Shown here: one piece after another, positions 51,801 to 59,709 of the stretch
Layout of the letters: every line of letters starts with the position of its first letter
Numbering within the stretch: the first letter of the stretch is position 1
Assembly (NCBI RefSeq): GCF_947503705.1
Contig: NZ_CANNES010000001.1
Span: forward strand, 743,501 to 807,500
DNA from: an uncultured Tateyamaria sp.
GTDB taxonomy: Bacteria; Pseudomonadota; Alphaproteobacteria; Rhodobacterales; Rhodobacteraceae
Direction of reading: 5' to 3'
DNA: 64,000 nucleotides
Notes under the pieces: generated by a model
Told to the model about the DNA's origin: nothing
The model's database searches: none
The model's input: the letters and a program-made list of their open reading frames with translations, nothing else
Translations under genes and position numbers: made by a program

Positions 51801-53054
51801 CTACCGCAGCGCCCGTCCCTTTAGAATTGCATCACTGCCAAAACGGTCGCGAATGGCGTCGGCGGCCCGTTCGGCCTGACCGCGTTTGCGCGCTCCGGGG
51901 TCAAGGAGGTCGCCGGATGCGCCCGCCTCATCCGCGCTGCGCAAATCGCTGATCCCGCAGCCGAGAAGGCGGTAAGGACCCTCGTCCCCCACCTGATCAA
52001 AGAGCCCCCGCGCCGTGCGATAAATCGTGTCGGCCAATTGTGCCGGATCGCGCAGCGACACACGCCGGGTCAGTGAGGAATGGTCGTGCCGCTTGAGCTT
52101 GAGTGTCACCACGCGCCCCGCCAGCCCTTTGGCTTTCGCGCGGTCCGATACTTTTTCCGCCATCCGCCAAAGGTGGCCATCTAGGATATCGGGGTCGTTG
52201 GTGTCCTCGCCAAAAGTCGTTTCATTGCTGATGGATTTCATCGGTGCGTCGCGCGACACGCGGCGTTTGTCTTGCCCTCGCGCCAGATGCCAAAGCCTGT
52301 CGCCCATCGCACCATAGCGGGCCACCAGATCGGTCCGCTCCCAGCGTAGAAGGTCCGTAAAGGTCCGAATGCCCGCCTTTTCAAGCGACGCCTGCGCCGC
52401 AGGGCCAATCCCCCAGATCAGCCGCACGGATTTGTTGCGCAGAAAATCACCGGTTTCCGCAGCGCCAATCACAGAAAAGCCACGCGGCTTTTCGAGGTCA
52501 GAGGCAACTTTGGCCAGAAACTTGTTGTGGCTCAGGCCGATGGACCCGGTCAGCCCCAATTTGTCTCGCATTCGTTTGATCAACCGCGCCAGCATCACAG
52601 CGGGGGGGTGGCCATGCAGACGCGCGGTGCCTGTGAGATCCAGAAACGCCTCATCCAGTGACAAGGGTTCGATGGCGGGCGTCAATTCTTCCATCATGGT
52701 TCGAATCGCGCGGGAGGCTTGGACATAGGCATCCATTCGGGGCTTGATGATCACCGCGTCGGGGCAGAGTTTGAGGGCTTGAAACATCGGCATGGCCGAG
52801 CGCACTCCGCGAATGCGCGCCACATAGCAGGCGGTCGAGACCACGCCGCGCCGCCCGCCGCCAATAATCACCGGTTTGCCCTCAAGGCTGGGGTCATCGC
52901 GTTTTTCGACCGAGGCATAGAAAGCATCGCAATCCATATGCGCAATGGACAAGTCAAAGAGTTCCGGATGGCTAAGCGTGCGTGGGCTGCCGCAAGCCGG
53001 ACAGCGCTGTCCGGCATCAAATTCGGTAAGACAATCGCGACAGAGACTGGGCAT
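51801..53054 (-). CDS. dinB: DNA polymerase IV with N-terminal zinc ribbon
   Basis: 417 aa Y-family polymerase. Catalytic residues in HMDCDAFYASVE and LSLDEAFLDLT, plus GIGLSHNKFLAKVASDLEKP and the thumb IWGIGPAAQ are intact; the little-finger domain follows. The first 40 residues carry an extra Cys5-x2-Cys8...Cys18-x2-Cys21 motif (CRDCLTEF...RCPAC) like a zinc ribbon, absent from E. coli DinB. The usual C-terminal beta-clamp peptide is not obvious. Convergent with the amidohydrolase gene (5-base gap). Confidence 0.92.
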   Translation of the reverse strand: MPSLCRDCLTEFDAGQRCPACGSPRTLSHPELFDLSIAHMDCDAFYASVEKRDDPSLEGKPVIIGGGRRGVVSTACYVARIRGVRSAMPMFQALKLCPDAVIIKPRMDAYVQASRAIRTMMEELTPAIEPLSLDEAFLDLTGTARLHGHPPAVMLARLIKRMRDKLGLTGSIGLSHNKFLAKVASDLEKPRGFSVIGAAETGDFLRNKSVRLIWGIGPAAQASLEKAGIRTFTDLLRWERTDLVARYGAMGDRLWHLARGQDKRRVSRDAPMKSISNETTFGEDTNDPDILDGHLWRMAEKVSDRAKAKGLAGRVVTLKLKRHDHSSLTRRVSLRDPAQLADTIYRTARGLFDQVGDEGPYRLLGCGISDLRSADEAGASGDLLDPGARKRGQAERAADAIRDRFGSDAILKGRALR

Positions 53055-53108
53055 GGTGCGGCTTCGTGATTACGTGTGAGAGTGTAGCGGAACGGGCGAG
53101 GAATGAAC

Positions 53109-53549
53109 ATGGGCGCGGATTGGATGGGCGCGAAATTGGCGCTGTTTGTGGGCGAGCCTCTGGTGGTGATTGAACGCGATGATTTCCCCGGTCTGACCTG
53201 GCCCGGCGCTTGGGACATGCCCGGCGGCGGGCGCGAGCCGGGTGAAACGCCTCTGGGCTGTGCGTTGCGCGAAACCCGCGAAGAGCTGTCCTTGGTCGTA
53301 CCGCCTGAGGCAGTGACCTGGGGGCGCGCTTATGAAAACTCGATTGGTCGGGTGGTCTGGTTTTTTGCTGCCCGACTGCCTGCTGCGCGCGGTGAGGACA
53401 TCGTTTTGGGCGATGAAGGCCAGCAATGGGCCTATATGGACGCTTCCGATTTCCTGAGCCATCCCAAGGCGGTGCACCCGTTCAAACCCCGCCTGAGCGA
53501 TTATCTGAGTGGTGCACCAAGCGCATCATTTTCCAAGGATTTGGCCTGA
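53109..53549 (+). CDS. NUDIX hydrolase
   Basis: 146 aa from the ATG at 53109, which has GAGGA at a six-base spacing, better than the ATG at 53103. The Nudix box is GGGREPGETPLGCALRETREELSL: G5xE7xREUxEE is present, but the final Gly of the consensus is Ser. Start region ALFVGEPLVVIERDDFPGLTWPG suggests a substrate similar to nucleotide-sugar or 8-oxo-type enzymes, not determinable. Divergent from dinB with 54 bases between start codons, so a common damage-related regulation is possible. Confidence 0.87.
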   Translation: MGADWMGAKLALFVGEPLVVIERDDFPGLTWPGAWDMPGGGREPGETPLGCALRETREELSLVVPPEAVTWGRAYENSIGRVVWFFAARLPAARGEDIVLGDEGQQWAYMDASDFLSHPKAVHPFKPRLSDYLSGAPSASFSKDLA

Positions 53550-53651
53550 GAAGGCCCCCCGCGCGTGTGCGGGGGGAGGTGACGAACCGCAGGAAGAGCC
53601 GGCCCGTCGGGGAGTATCACCTGACCCTACGTTAACACCCGCATATGCATT

Positions 53652-53689
53652 CACCTAGTCAGGAATTCCTGACCTGACAATATCAGGTG
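53652..53689. repeat. Nested palindromes in a convergent intergenic region
   Basis: GTCAGGAATTCCTGAC (53658-53673) is a perfect 16-base palindrome. It is followed by ACCTGA (53672-53677) with TCAGGT (53683-53688), and enclosed by CACCT (53652-53656) with AGGTG (53685-53689). A GC-rich 8-bp hairpin (CCCCCCGC/GCGGGGGG) also lies after the NUDIX stop near 53555-53576. Confidence 0.6.
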
Positions 53690-53727
53690 GCATGTTGCGC
53701 TGAGGGCACAACCTATAGAGGCAAAGA

Positions 53728-54444
53728 TCAGCGGTTTGGGCTACGTGCCTGTGGGCTGGCCATCTCTGCGAGGATGGTGTCAGCCGCTTGCCGCGGGTCT
53801 GCTGCCGTCCAGACGGGTCGGCCTACCACGATATGATCGGCCCCATCTGCAATGGCACTGGCCGGGGTGGCCACCCGTTTCTGATCGCCCAGATCGGCCC
53901 CTGCGGGACGTACGCCCGGGGTCACGATCAGGCGTCCATTGGCTGCGGGCAAGGCGCGGATCAATCTGGCCTCTTGAGGCGAGGCGATGACACCGTCGGC
54001 CCCAGCCTCAAATGCGCGGGCGGCACGGGTCTGCACCAGATCGGGAATGTCACCGGGTTGGATCAGGCTTGCGTCCAGGTCGGCCCGATCCAGCGAAGTC
54101 AGGATGGTCACGGCGAGGATCTTCATGTTGCTGTCTGCCGCGCCTTCCTTGGCGGCGCGGACAACGTGGGGGTCGCCATGGACAGTCAGGAAATCAAGGT
54201 CAAACTGGGCTAGGCCTCGAACCGCAGCCTCGACTGTCGCGCCAATGTCAAAGAGCTTCATGTCGAGGAAAATACGCTTCCCATGCTCCTGCTTGAGTTC
54301 ATTGGCCAGTGCCAGACCGCCACCGGTGAGCATACCGAGGCCAATTTTGTAAAAGCTGACGCTGTCGCCCAGTTTTTGCGCCAAATCCAGGCCTGCAATG
54401 GCGTTCGGCACATCTAGCGCTACGATCAATCTGTCATCTGCCAT
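53728..54444 (-). CDS. pyrF: Orotidine 5'-phosphate decarboxylase
   Basis: 238 aa. Catalyses the last step of UMP synthesis. IVALDVPNAIAGLDLAQKLG at the start, the catalytic DMKLFDIGATV (Lys in D-x-K-x2-D), and the phosphate-binding VTPGVRPAGADLGDQKR and DHIVVGRPVW loops are typical. Normal length. Ends 3' to a palindrome-rich region; a strong terminator separates it from the upstream small gene on the same strand. Confidence 0.96.
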   Translation of the reverse strand: MADDRLIVALDVPNAIAGLDLAQKLGDSVSFYKIGLGMLTGGGLALANELKQEHGKRIFLDMKLFDIGATVEAAVRGLAQFDLDFLTVHGDPHVVRAAKEGAADSNMKILAVTILTSLDRADLDASLIQPGDIPDLVQTRAARAFEAGADGVIASPQEARLIRALPAANGRLIVTPGVRPAGADLGDQKRVATPASAIADGADHIVVGRPVWTAADPRQAADTILAEMASPQARSPNR

Positions 54445-54511
54445 AGCGTTTGTCCCTTTTGACCCGCGTTTGAGCGGTCATAGGCAGGTGGGGCATCAAA
54501 GTCTATCGGAC

Positions 54512-54545
54512 AAAAAAGGCCCGGATGCCGTTGCGACATCCGGGC
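54512..54545 (-). terminator. Intrinsic terminator of the small conserved gene
   Basis: GCCCGGATG (54519-54527) pairs with CATCCGGGC (54537-54545), then a T-run on the minus strand (complement of 54512-54517). Separates the small gene at 54654-54968 from pyrF. Confidence 0.85.
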
Positions 54546-54653
54546 AGTGATCAGAGACCTAGCAGGCAGGCAGCTTGTCTCTGTACCTCAGCGCCCGCGA
54601 TGTCATATGCGGGGACAGAATGCACAGATCCTGGGGCGCGGAGAATTCTGGGG

Positions 54654-54968
54654 CTATGCCGCCCGGGCTGTCAGCGTGGCAAAGCGATCAATGGTCATGC
54701 GACGCAATCCCGTAGCCATCCGGCCGGCGCGCTGAGGCACAGCGGCGGCGGGCATGTGGGTTGCATCGGCGCGGCCACGAGTATGGCGGCGCATGGCTTG
54801 TATGGCCAAACCTCGTGCGGCGTTCTCGAACGTCATGTCGATAGGAGCGTCGATAGCGCAGGCATAGCTGCGTGTATTGTGGCTGTCGTGTACCGTCACG
54901 AGGGCCTCAAAGGATTGGGTTGCCGCGTTGTAAATCACATCACTCAGTTGCAATGGAACGGTCTGCAT
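54654..54968 (-). CDS. Small conserved protein of unknown function
   Basis: 104 aa from the ATG at 54968 (an upstream GTG at 54977 is possible). N-terminal half (TVPLQLSDVIYNAATQSFEALVTVHD, CAIDAPIDMTFENAARGLA) is a compact beta-alpha domain seen next to or near pyrF in related genomes; the second half is Arg/Ala-rich and may be disordered. No function known to me. Ends at a strong terminator; it has a 33-base inverted repeat just upstream of its start. Confidence 0.65.
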   Translation of the reverse strand: MQTVPLQLSDVIYNAATQSFEALVTVHDSHNTRSYACAIDAPIDMTFENAARGLAIQAMRRHTRGRADATHMPAAAVPQRAGRMATGLRRMTIDRFATLTARAA

Positions 54969-54981
54969 CTTGTACACCTGT

Positions 54982-55014
54982 ATCTTGTTGTTCTTGCTCT
55001 ATTAACAACAAGAT
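54982..55014. promoter_or_regulatory. Perfect 11-bp inverted repeat, operator candidate
   Basis: ATCTTGTTGTT (54982-54992) and AACAACAAGAT (55004-55014) are perfect inverted copies around an 11-base spacer, so half-sites are about two helical turns apart. The site begins 14 bases upstream of the small gene at 54968, suitable for a repressor, or forms a leader hairpin. Confidence 0.55.
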
Positions 55015-55132
55015 GGGGATAAAGTTCCGGTTTGCAGGGGGAATCGGGATGAATTTCGCTCACGATTCTGTCAGTTTGACCAATTTTCGGGAACTGCTTC
55101 CATTAACCTATTGTTAACGATGGAAAATTTCC

Positions 55133-55153
55133 TGTGGATAAAAATGTGGATAA
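55133..55153. other. Pair of DnaA boxes
   Basis: TGTGGATAA occurs at 55133-55141 and 55145-55153, both exact complements of the strict DnaA box TTATCCACA, 12 bases apart in the same orientation. AT-rich DNA follows. No replication or partition genes are adjacent. Confidence 0.7.
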
Positions 55154-55298
55154 CTTGCCGTACTATTCTATTTTTTGATGTATTCTGCGATGTGGTCACT
55201 GCACCAATGCATCCTCCGCAAACATGAACCAACGCCATGCGCTCTGGGCTCACTTGCGCATTGAACTTGAAATTCGACTGGAAAAATACCCTGTTGCT

Positions 55299-55326
55299 CT
55301 TGTGCAACGCCCCCGTCTTCCCCATC
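55299..55326 (+). promoter_or_regulatory. Heat-shock (RpoH-type) promoter of clpB
   Basis: CTTGTG (55299-55304), 15 bases, then CCCCATC (55320-55326) resembles the sigma-32 consensus CTTGAA...CCCCATnT. A start near 55333 gives a leader of about 75 bases before the clpB ATG. Confidence 0.5.
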
Positions 55327-55406
55327 TTTTACGCGTAGGCCCGAACGCCTTGCGTGCCTCTGAGAGGGCGCAACATAACCGGGCGCTGTGAAAAGGAGAG
55401 AGACCC

Positions 55407-58022
55407 ATGGACTTGTCGAAGTTCACGGAGCGTTCGCGTGGTTTCGTGCAAGCGGCGCAGACCATTGCAACCCGCGAAAACCACCAACGTTTGACCCCCG
55501 ACCACATCCTCAAGGCATTGATGGATGACGATCAGGGCCTTGCCAGCAATCTGATTACAGCCGCAGGCGGCGATGCCGCGCGCGTGCTGTCTCATGTCGA
55601 CCAGACCCTCGCCAAACTGCCCAAGGTTACTGGAGATGCGGCCCAGGTCTATCTGGATCAGTCCACGGCCAAGGTCCTGACCGAGGCTGAGGCTTTGGCC
55701 AAAAAGGCAGGCGACAGCTTTGTCCCGGTTGAGCGTGTTTTGATGGCGCTTGGCATGGTGAAATCCGGTGCCCGCGACGCGCTGGAGGCGGGCAAAGTCA
55801 CGCCCCAAGGGCTGAACACGGCCATTAATGACATTCGCAAGGGCCGCACGGCTGATACAGCGAGTGCCGAAGATGGCTATGACGCGCTGAAGAAATATGC
55901 CGACGACCTCACGCAACGGGCCGAAGAAGGCAAGATCGACCCCATCATTGGCCGCGATGAGGAAATTCGCCGCGCCATGCAGGTGCTGAGCCGCAGGACC
56001 AAGAATAACCCGGTTTTGATCGGGGAGCCTGGCGTGGGTAAAACCGCGATTGCCGAGGGTCTGGCCCTGCGTATCGTGAATGGTGATGTGCCGGAATCCT
56101 TGCGCAACAAGCGCTTGATGGCGTTGGACATGGGAGCCCTGATCGCCGGTGCGAAATATCGCGGTGAGTTTGAGGAGCGGTTGAAGGCCGTTCTGACCGA
56201 AGTGACCCAAGCCGCGGGTGAGATCATTCTGTTCATCGACGAAATGCACACCCTAGTGGGTGCGGGCGCCTCTGAAGGCGCGATGGATGCGGCCAACCTG
56301 ATCAAACCTGCCCTGGCGCGCGGTGAATTGCACTGTGTCGGGGCCACGACGCTGAACGAGTACCGCAAGTATGTGGAAAAGGACGCGGCCTTGGCCCGTC
56401 GGTTCCAGCCTGTTGTGGTGGATGAACCTACGGTCGAAGACACCGTCAGCATCTTGCGCGGTATCAAGGAAAAGTACGAACTCCACCACGGGGTGCGTAT
56501 TTCCGACAGTGCCTTGGTGACGGCCGCGACCCTCAGCCACCGCTACATCACGGATCGTTTTTTGCCGGACAAGGCCATCGACCTCATGGACGAGGCGGCA
56601 AGCCGTCTGCGCATGGAAGTTGACAGCAAGCCCGAAGAACTAGACGCGCTGGACCGGCAGATCCTGCAAATGCAGATCGAAGTCGAAGCGCTGCGCCTCG
56701 AGGATGATCAAGCCTCAAAAGACCGGTTGGAGACTTTGGAAAAGGATCTGGCGGACGTTCAGGAGCGCAGCTCGGAAATGACCGCCCAATGGCAGGGCGA
56801 GCGGGACAAGCTGGCTTCGGCCCGTGATATCAAAGAGCAGTTGGATCAGGCCCGCGCGACACTTGAGATCGCCAAGCGCGAGGGCAACCTCGCCAAGGCG
56901 GGCGAGTTGTCTTATGGCGTAATCCCCGAGCTTGAGCGCAAGCTGGGCGAGGCCGAAGGTGCGGAAACCGACGCGATGGTCGCCGAGGCGGTGCGCCCTG
57001 AGCAGATCGCGAGCGTCGTCGAGCGGTGGACCGGTATTCCGATGTCAAAAATGCTCGAAGGCGAACGTGACAAGCTCTTGCGCATGGAAGAGCAGTTGCA
57101 CACCCGTGTTATCGGTCAAGACACCGCTGTGCGTTCTGTCGCCAATGCGGTGCGCCGTGCCCGTGCGGGCCTGAACGACGAAAACCGTCCGCTGGGGTCG
57201 TTCCTGTTCCTTGGCCCCACCGGTGTGGGTAAGACGGAGTTGACCAAGGCGCTGGCCGAGTTCCTCTTTGACGACGATGGGGCCATGGTCCGAATTGATA
57301 TGTCCGAGTTCATGGAGAAGCATTCGGTAGCCCGTCTGATCGGGGCCCCTCCGGGTTATGTCGGATATGACGAGGGCGGTGTTTTGACCGAAGCGGTGAG
57401 GCGCAGGCCCTATCAGGTAGTTCTGTTTGACGAGGTCGAAAAGGCGCACCCGGATGTGTTCAACGTTCTGTTGCAAGTGCTGGATGACGGGGTGCTGACC
57501 GATGGTCAGGGTCGCACGGCGGACTTTAAGCAGACCCTGATCATCCTGACGTCGAACCTTGGGGCGCAAGCGCTCAGCCAACTGCCTGACGGGGCGGACC
57601 CAAGCGGTGCGCGGCGCGATGTCATGGACGCAGTGCGCGCTCATTTCCGGCCCGAGTTCCTGAACCGGTTGGACGAGACCATTATCTTTGACCGGCTGGC
57701 CCGCGAGGATATGGATGGCATTGTCGATATCCAGATGTCGCGCCTGCTCAAACGTCTGGCTGCGCGCAAGATCGACGTGTCGTTGGATGAAGGGGCACGG
57801 AAGTGGCTTGCGAATGAGGGCTATGACCCCGTCTTTGGCGCGCGCCCGTTGAAACGTGTGATCCAGAGCGCCTTGCAGAACCCGCTGGCCGAGATGCTGT
57901 TGGCGGGCGATGTACGGGACGGTGACACGATCGAGGTGACTGCCGGAGCCGAAGGGTTGATCATCGGGGATACGGTGGCTGCCACCAACAGACCCCGCCC
58001 GGATGATGCGGTCGTCCACTAA
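55407..58022 (+). CDS. clpB: ATP-dependent chaperone ClpB
   Basis: 871 aa, full length. Clp N-domain repeats (about 1-145), first AAA+ module with Walker A GEPGVGKT (residues 206-213) and Walker [16 protein letters not shown], the ClpB-specific coiled-coil middle domain (about 400-530, [13 protein letters not shown] to RKLGEAEG), second AAA+ module with GPTGVGKT (residues 603-610) and [16 protein letters not shown]. Disaggregates proteins with DnaK. The ATG has AAAAGGAGAG upstream. It converges with the RTX gene at a shared hairpin. Confidence 0.97.
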   Translation: MDLSKFTERSRGFVQAAQTIATRENHQRLTPDHILKALMDDDQGLASNLITAAGGDAARVLSHVDQTLAKLPKVTGDAAQVYLDQSTAKVLTEAEALAKKAGDSFVPVERVLMALGMVKSGARDALEAGKVTPQGLNTAINDIRKGRTADTASAEDGYDALKKYADDLTQRAEEGKIDPIIGRDEEIRRAMQVLSRRTKNNPVLIGEPGVGKTAIAEGLALRIVNGDVPESLRNKRLMALDMGALIAGAKYRGEFEERLKAVLTEVTQAAGEIILFIDEMHTLVGAGASEGAMDAANLIKPALARGELHCVGATTLNEYRKYVEKDAALARRFQPVVVDEPTVEDTVSILRGIKEKYELHHGVRISDSALVTAATLSHRYITDRFLPDKAIDLMDEAASRLRMEVDSKPEELDALDRQILQMQIEVEALRLEDDQASKDRLETLEKDLADVQERSSEMTAQWQGERDKLASARDIKEQLDQARATLEIAKREGNLAKAGELSYGVIPELERKLGEAEGAETDAMVAEAVRPEQIASVVERWTGIPMSKMLEGERDKLLRMEEQLHTRVIGQDTAVRSVANAVRRARAGLNDENRPLGSFLFLGPTGVGKTELTKALAEFLFDDDGAMVRIDMSEFMEKHSVARLIGAPPGYVGYDEGGVLTEAVRRRPYQVVLFDEVEKAHPDVFNVLLQVLDDGVLTDGQGRTADFKQTLIILTSNLGAQALSQLPDGADPSGARRDVMDAVRAHFRPEFLNRLDETIIFDRLAREDMDGIVDIQMSRLLKRLAARKIDVSLDEGARKWLANEGYDPVFGARPLKRVIQSALQNPLAEMLLAGDVRDGDTIEVTAGAEGLIIGDTVAATNRPRPDDAVVH

Positions 58023-58041
58023 ACCTGGAAGATGCAAACGC

Positions 58042-58067
58042 AAAGGCCCGCAGCGATGCGGGCCTTT
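58042..58067. terminator. Shared bidirectional terminator of clpB and the RTX gene
   Basis: AAAGGCCCGC (58042-58051) and GCGGGCCTTT (58058-58067) form a 10-bp perfect stem with a six-base loop; the T's on one strand are the A's on the other, so it can serve both converging genes. Confidence 0.8.
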
Positions 58068-58088
58068 CGTCGTCTCAGGGACCTGTGA

Positions 58089-59456
58089 TCAGAATATGAA
58101 GTCTGACGCGTCTAGTTCGGCCACAGTCATGTTGTGCAGCGTGACCTCATCCGGGCCGCCTGCGTCGATGATGACGCTTGTGCCGCTTTGGTAGATGATG
58201 AGGTCGAACATATCGCTGACCCCGTTGTGACCCGAGTAGTCGAGCACATCGATACCGTCCTCGAAATCCTTGATCGTGTCGCTGTGCGCCCCGTTGTTAA
58301 AGACAAAGCTGTCTGCGCCAGTGCCGCCAACCATGATGTCTTTGCCGGAACCGCCTTTGATCTCGTCGTCGCCTTCGCCGCCCCAGATCTTGTCGTTGCC
58401 ATCGCCACCGTTCAGCGTGTCGTTGCCTCCATCGCCATAGATCCGGTCATTGTGGCCGCCGCCGTTGATCATGTCGTTGCCCGAGCCGCCGAACAGGACG
58501 TCGTTGCCGGTGTCGCCGTTTAGGACATCATGCCCTGCTCCCCCGGATACCTTGTCCTTGCCTGAGCCACCCGACAGTTGATCGTCGCCGCCCATGCCAT
58601 TCAAATGGTCGTCGCCGTGGCCGCCAGACATGACGTCGACACCGCTTTGACCGTTGGTCTTGTCATTGCCCGTACTGCCCGTCATCACATTGTCAGCCAG
58701 AACAAAGTCGTCATTGGTCAAATCCTGGGCGAACACGCCGTTCAGTGTGAGCGTGTTACCGTCGCCAAAGTCGATCAGCGCGCCATCTGGCGTGTCGATG
58801 ATCGTCATGTTCTCGATGGCTGAAATGCCCAAGGCTTGAACGTCGATTGTGTCCTGACCGGTAGTGAAGTCGGTGATCGTGTCCATGCCGCTGTTGGCCT
58901 CAATGACAAAGATGTCGTTGCCCAAGCCACCTGTCAGAACGTCATCACCGACGGTGCTGCTCAACGTGTCATTGCCTTCTGTACCTTCAATCGCTTGACC
59001 CATGTTGCCGTCAAAGTTGGGTTCTTCGGGGGGCGTGACCACCTGGGCGACGACACCATCAACACCAAAGGTGTAATCAAAGGGTGTTTGATAATTCGAG
59101 GTGATTTGAAACCGAAAATCGCCTTCCACCAAAGGTATGAATTGGAAGGTAATCGTGGTGTCGCTCAGTGTAGCCGGTGAAAGCATCCAGCTGCCCGACA
59201 TCTGATTGCTGTGTTGGAGCAGGGTGCCGTTCATCATGGGCAGGTTAGAATTCAAAGCACTTGTGTCATCGTACAGCGTGAAGTGCAGCAGGTTGGGGAT
59301 TGTCGATAATTCGAGAGTGATTGTGTAGAGTTCGCCGACAACCACGTTGTCGACGGAGATGATGTCGCTGTTATCATCCCCGGAAATATTGCCCGTGAAC
59401 GTATCGCCTGCCTGTATGGTGCCGGGTTGGTCGCCGACTTCGGTATAATTTGTCAT
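58089..59456 (-). CDS. RTX calcium-binding secreted protein with N-terminal PPC-like domain
   Basis: 455 aa. Residues about 10-130 form a beta-sandwich like the pre-peptidase C-terminal (PPC) domain (GDTFTGNISGDDNSDIISVD). Then hemolysin-type nonapeptide repeats (GGxGxDxxx) in two blocks, about 165-205 and 255-370, which bind calcium as a beta-roll. The C-terminus ends VAELDASDFIF, like an RTX secretion signal for type I export. No catalytic domain is seen, so a structural or adhesive role is likely. Starts 253 bases after the RTX gene on the same strand. Confidence 0.85.
   Translation of the reverse strand: MTNYTEVGDQPGTIQAGDTFTGNISGDDNSDIISVDNVVVGELYTITLELSTIPNLLHFTLYDDTSALNSNLPMMNGTLLQHSNQMSGSWMLSPATLSDTTITFQFIPLVEGDFRFQITSNYQTPFDYTFGVDGVVAQVVTPPEEPNFDGNMGQAIEGTEGNDTLSSTVGDDVLTGGLGNDIFVIEANSGMDTITDFTTGQDTIDVQALGISAIENMTIIDTPDGALIDFGDGNTLTLNGVFAQDLTNDDFVLADNVMTGSTGNDKTNGQSGVDVMSGGHGDDHLNGMGGDDQLSGGSGKDKVSGGAGHDVLNGDTGNDVLFGGSGNDMINGGGHNDRIYGDGGNDTLNGGDGNDKIWGGEGDDEIKGGSGKDIMVGGTGADSFVFNNGAHSDTIKDFEDGIDVLDYSGHNGVSDMFDLIIYQSGTSVIIDAGGPDEVTLHNMTVAELDASDFIF
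58325..58680 (-). repeat. Nonapeptide-encoding tandem repeats in the first RTX gene
   Basis: About a dozen degenerate 27-base units encode GG(D/S/T)GND-type repeats. They arise from the protein structure and are coding, not a separate element. Confidence 0.75.
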
Positions 59457-59655
59457 GTATCTGCCCTAAATTTTTTCTTCCCAAACGCCACGCCCCTCCC
59501 GTTTCCAGGTCTGGGAAGTTTTGCGTCCGAAGTGTGTTAACGGCGGATTAAGGCAGTCTTTTGAGTAAAAAGGGAATTGATTGAGACCAATGGATGTTTG
59601 CGCGCCTTGGTTCGCGCCCAATGTGGCAAGTCAAAGGCAATGGATGTCGCCACGA

Positions 59656-59684
59656 AAAAGGGCGCCTGCGAAAGGCGCCCTTTT
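59656..59684. terminator. Terminator after the second RTX gene
   Basis: AAAAGGGCGCCT (59656-59667) pairs with AGGCGCCCTTTT (59673-59684), 12 bp, loop of five. Between the two minus-strand RTX genes, 25 bases beyond the stop of the upstream one, so each gene has its own transcript. Confidence 0.85.
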
Positions 59685-59709
59685 GTCACTGTATATAGTA
59701 TGACGCAGC

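Larger units (their letters stand above)
54969..55406. other. Gene-free, AT-rich regulatory stretch before clpB
   Basis: No gene. It holds an 11-bp inverted repeat (54982-55014), a TTAAC/GTTAA dyad (55103-55118), two DnaA boxes (55133-55153), an A/T-rich run to 55190, and a heat-shock-like promoter (55299-55326). Divergent transcription starts on both sides: the small gene to the left and clpB to the right. Confidence 0.6.

Noticed and set aside
53555..53576. Intrinsic terminator of the NUDIX gene
   Set aside because: The 8-bp CCCCCCGC/GCGGGGGG stem has no T-run after it, so it is noted as a hairpin only.
55100..55200. Chromosome replication origin
   Set aside because: Only two DnaA boxes and no origin-linked genes; kept as a DnaA-binding site.
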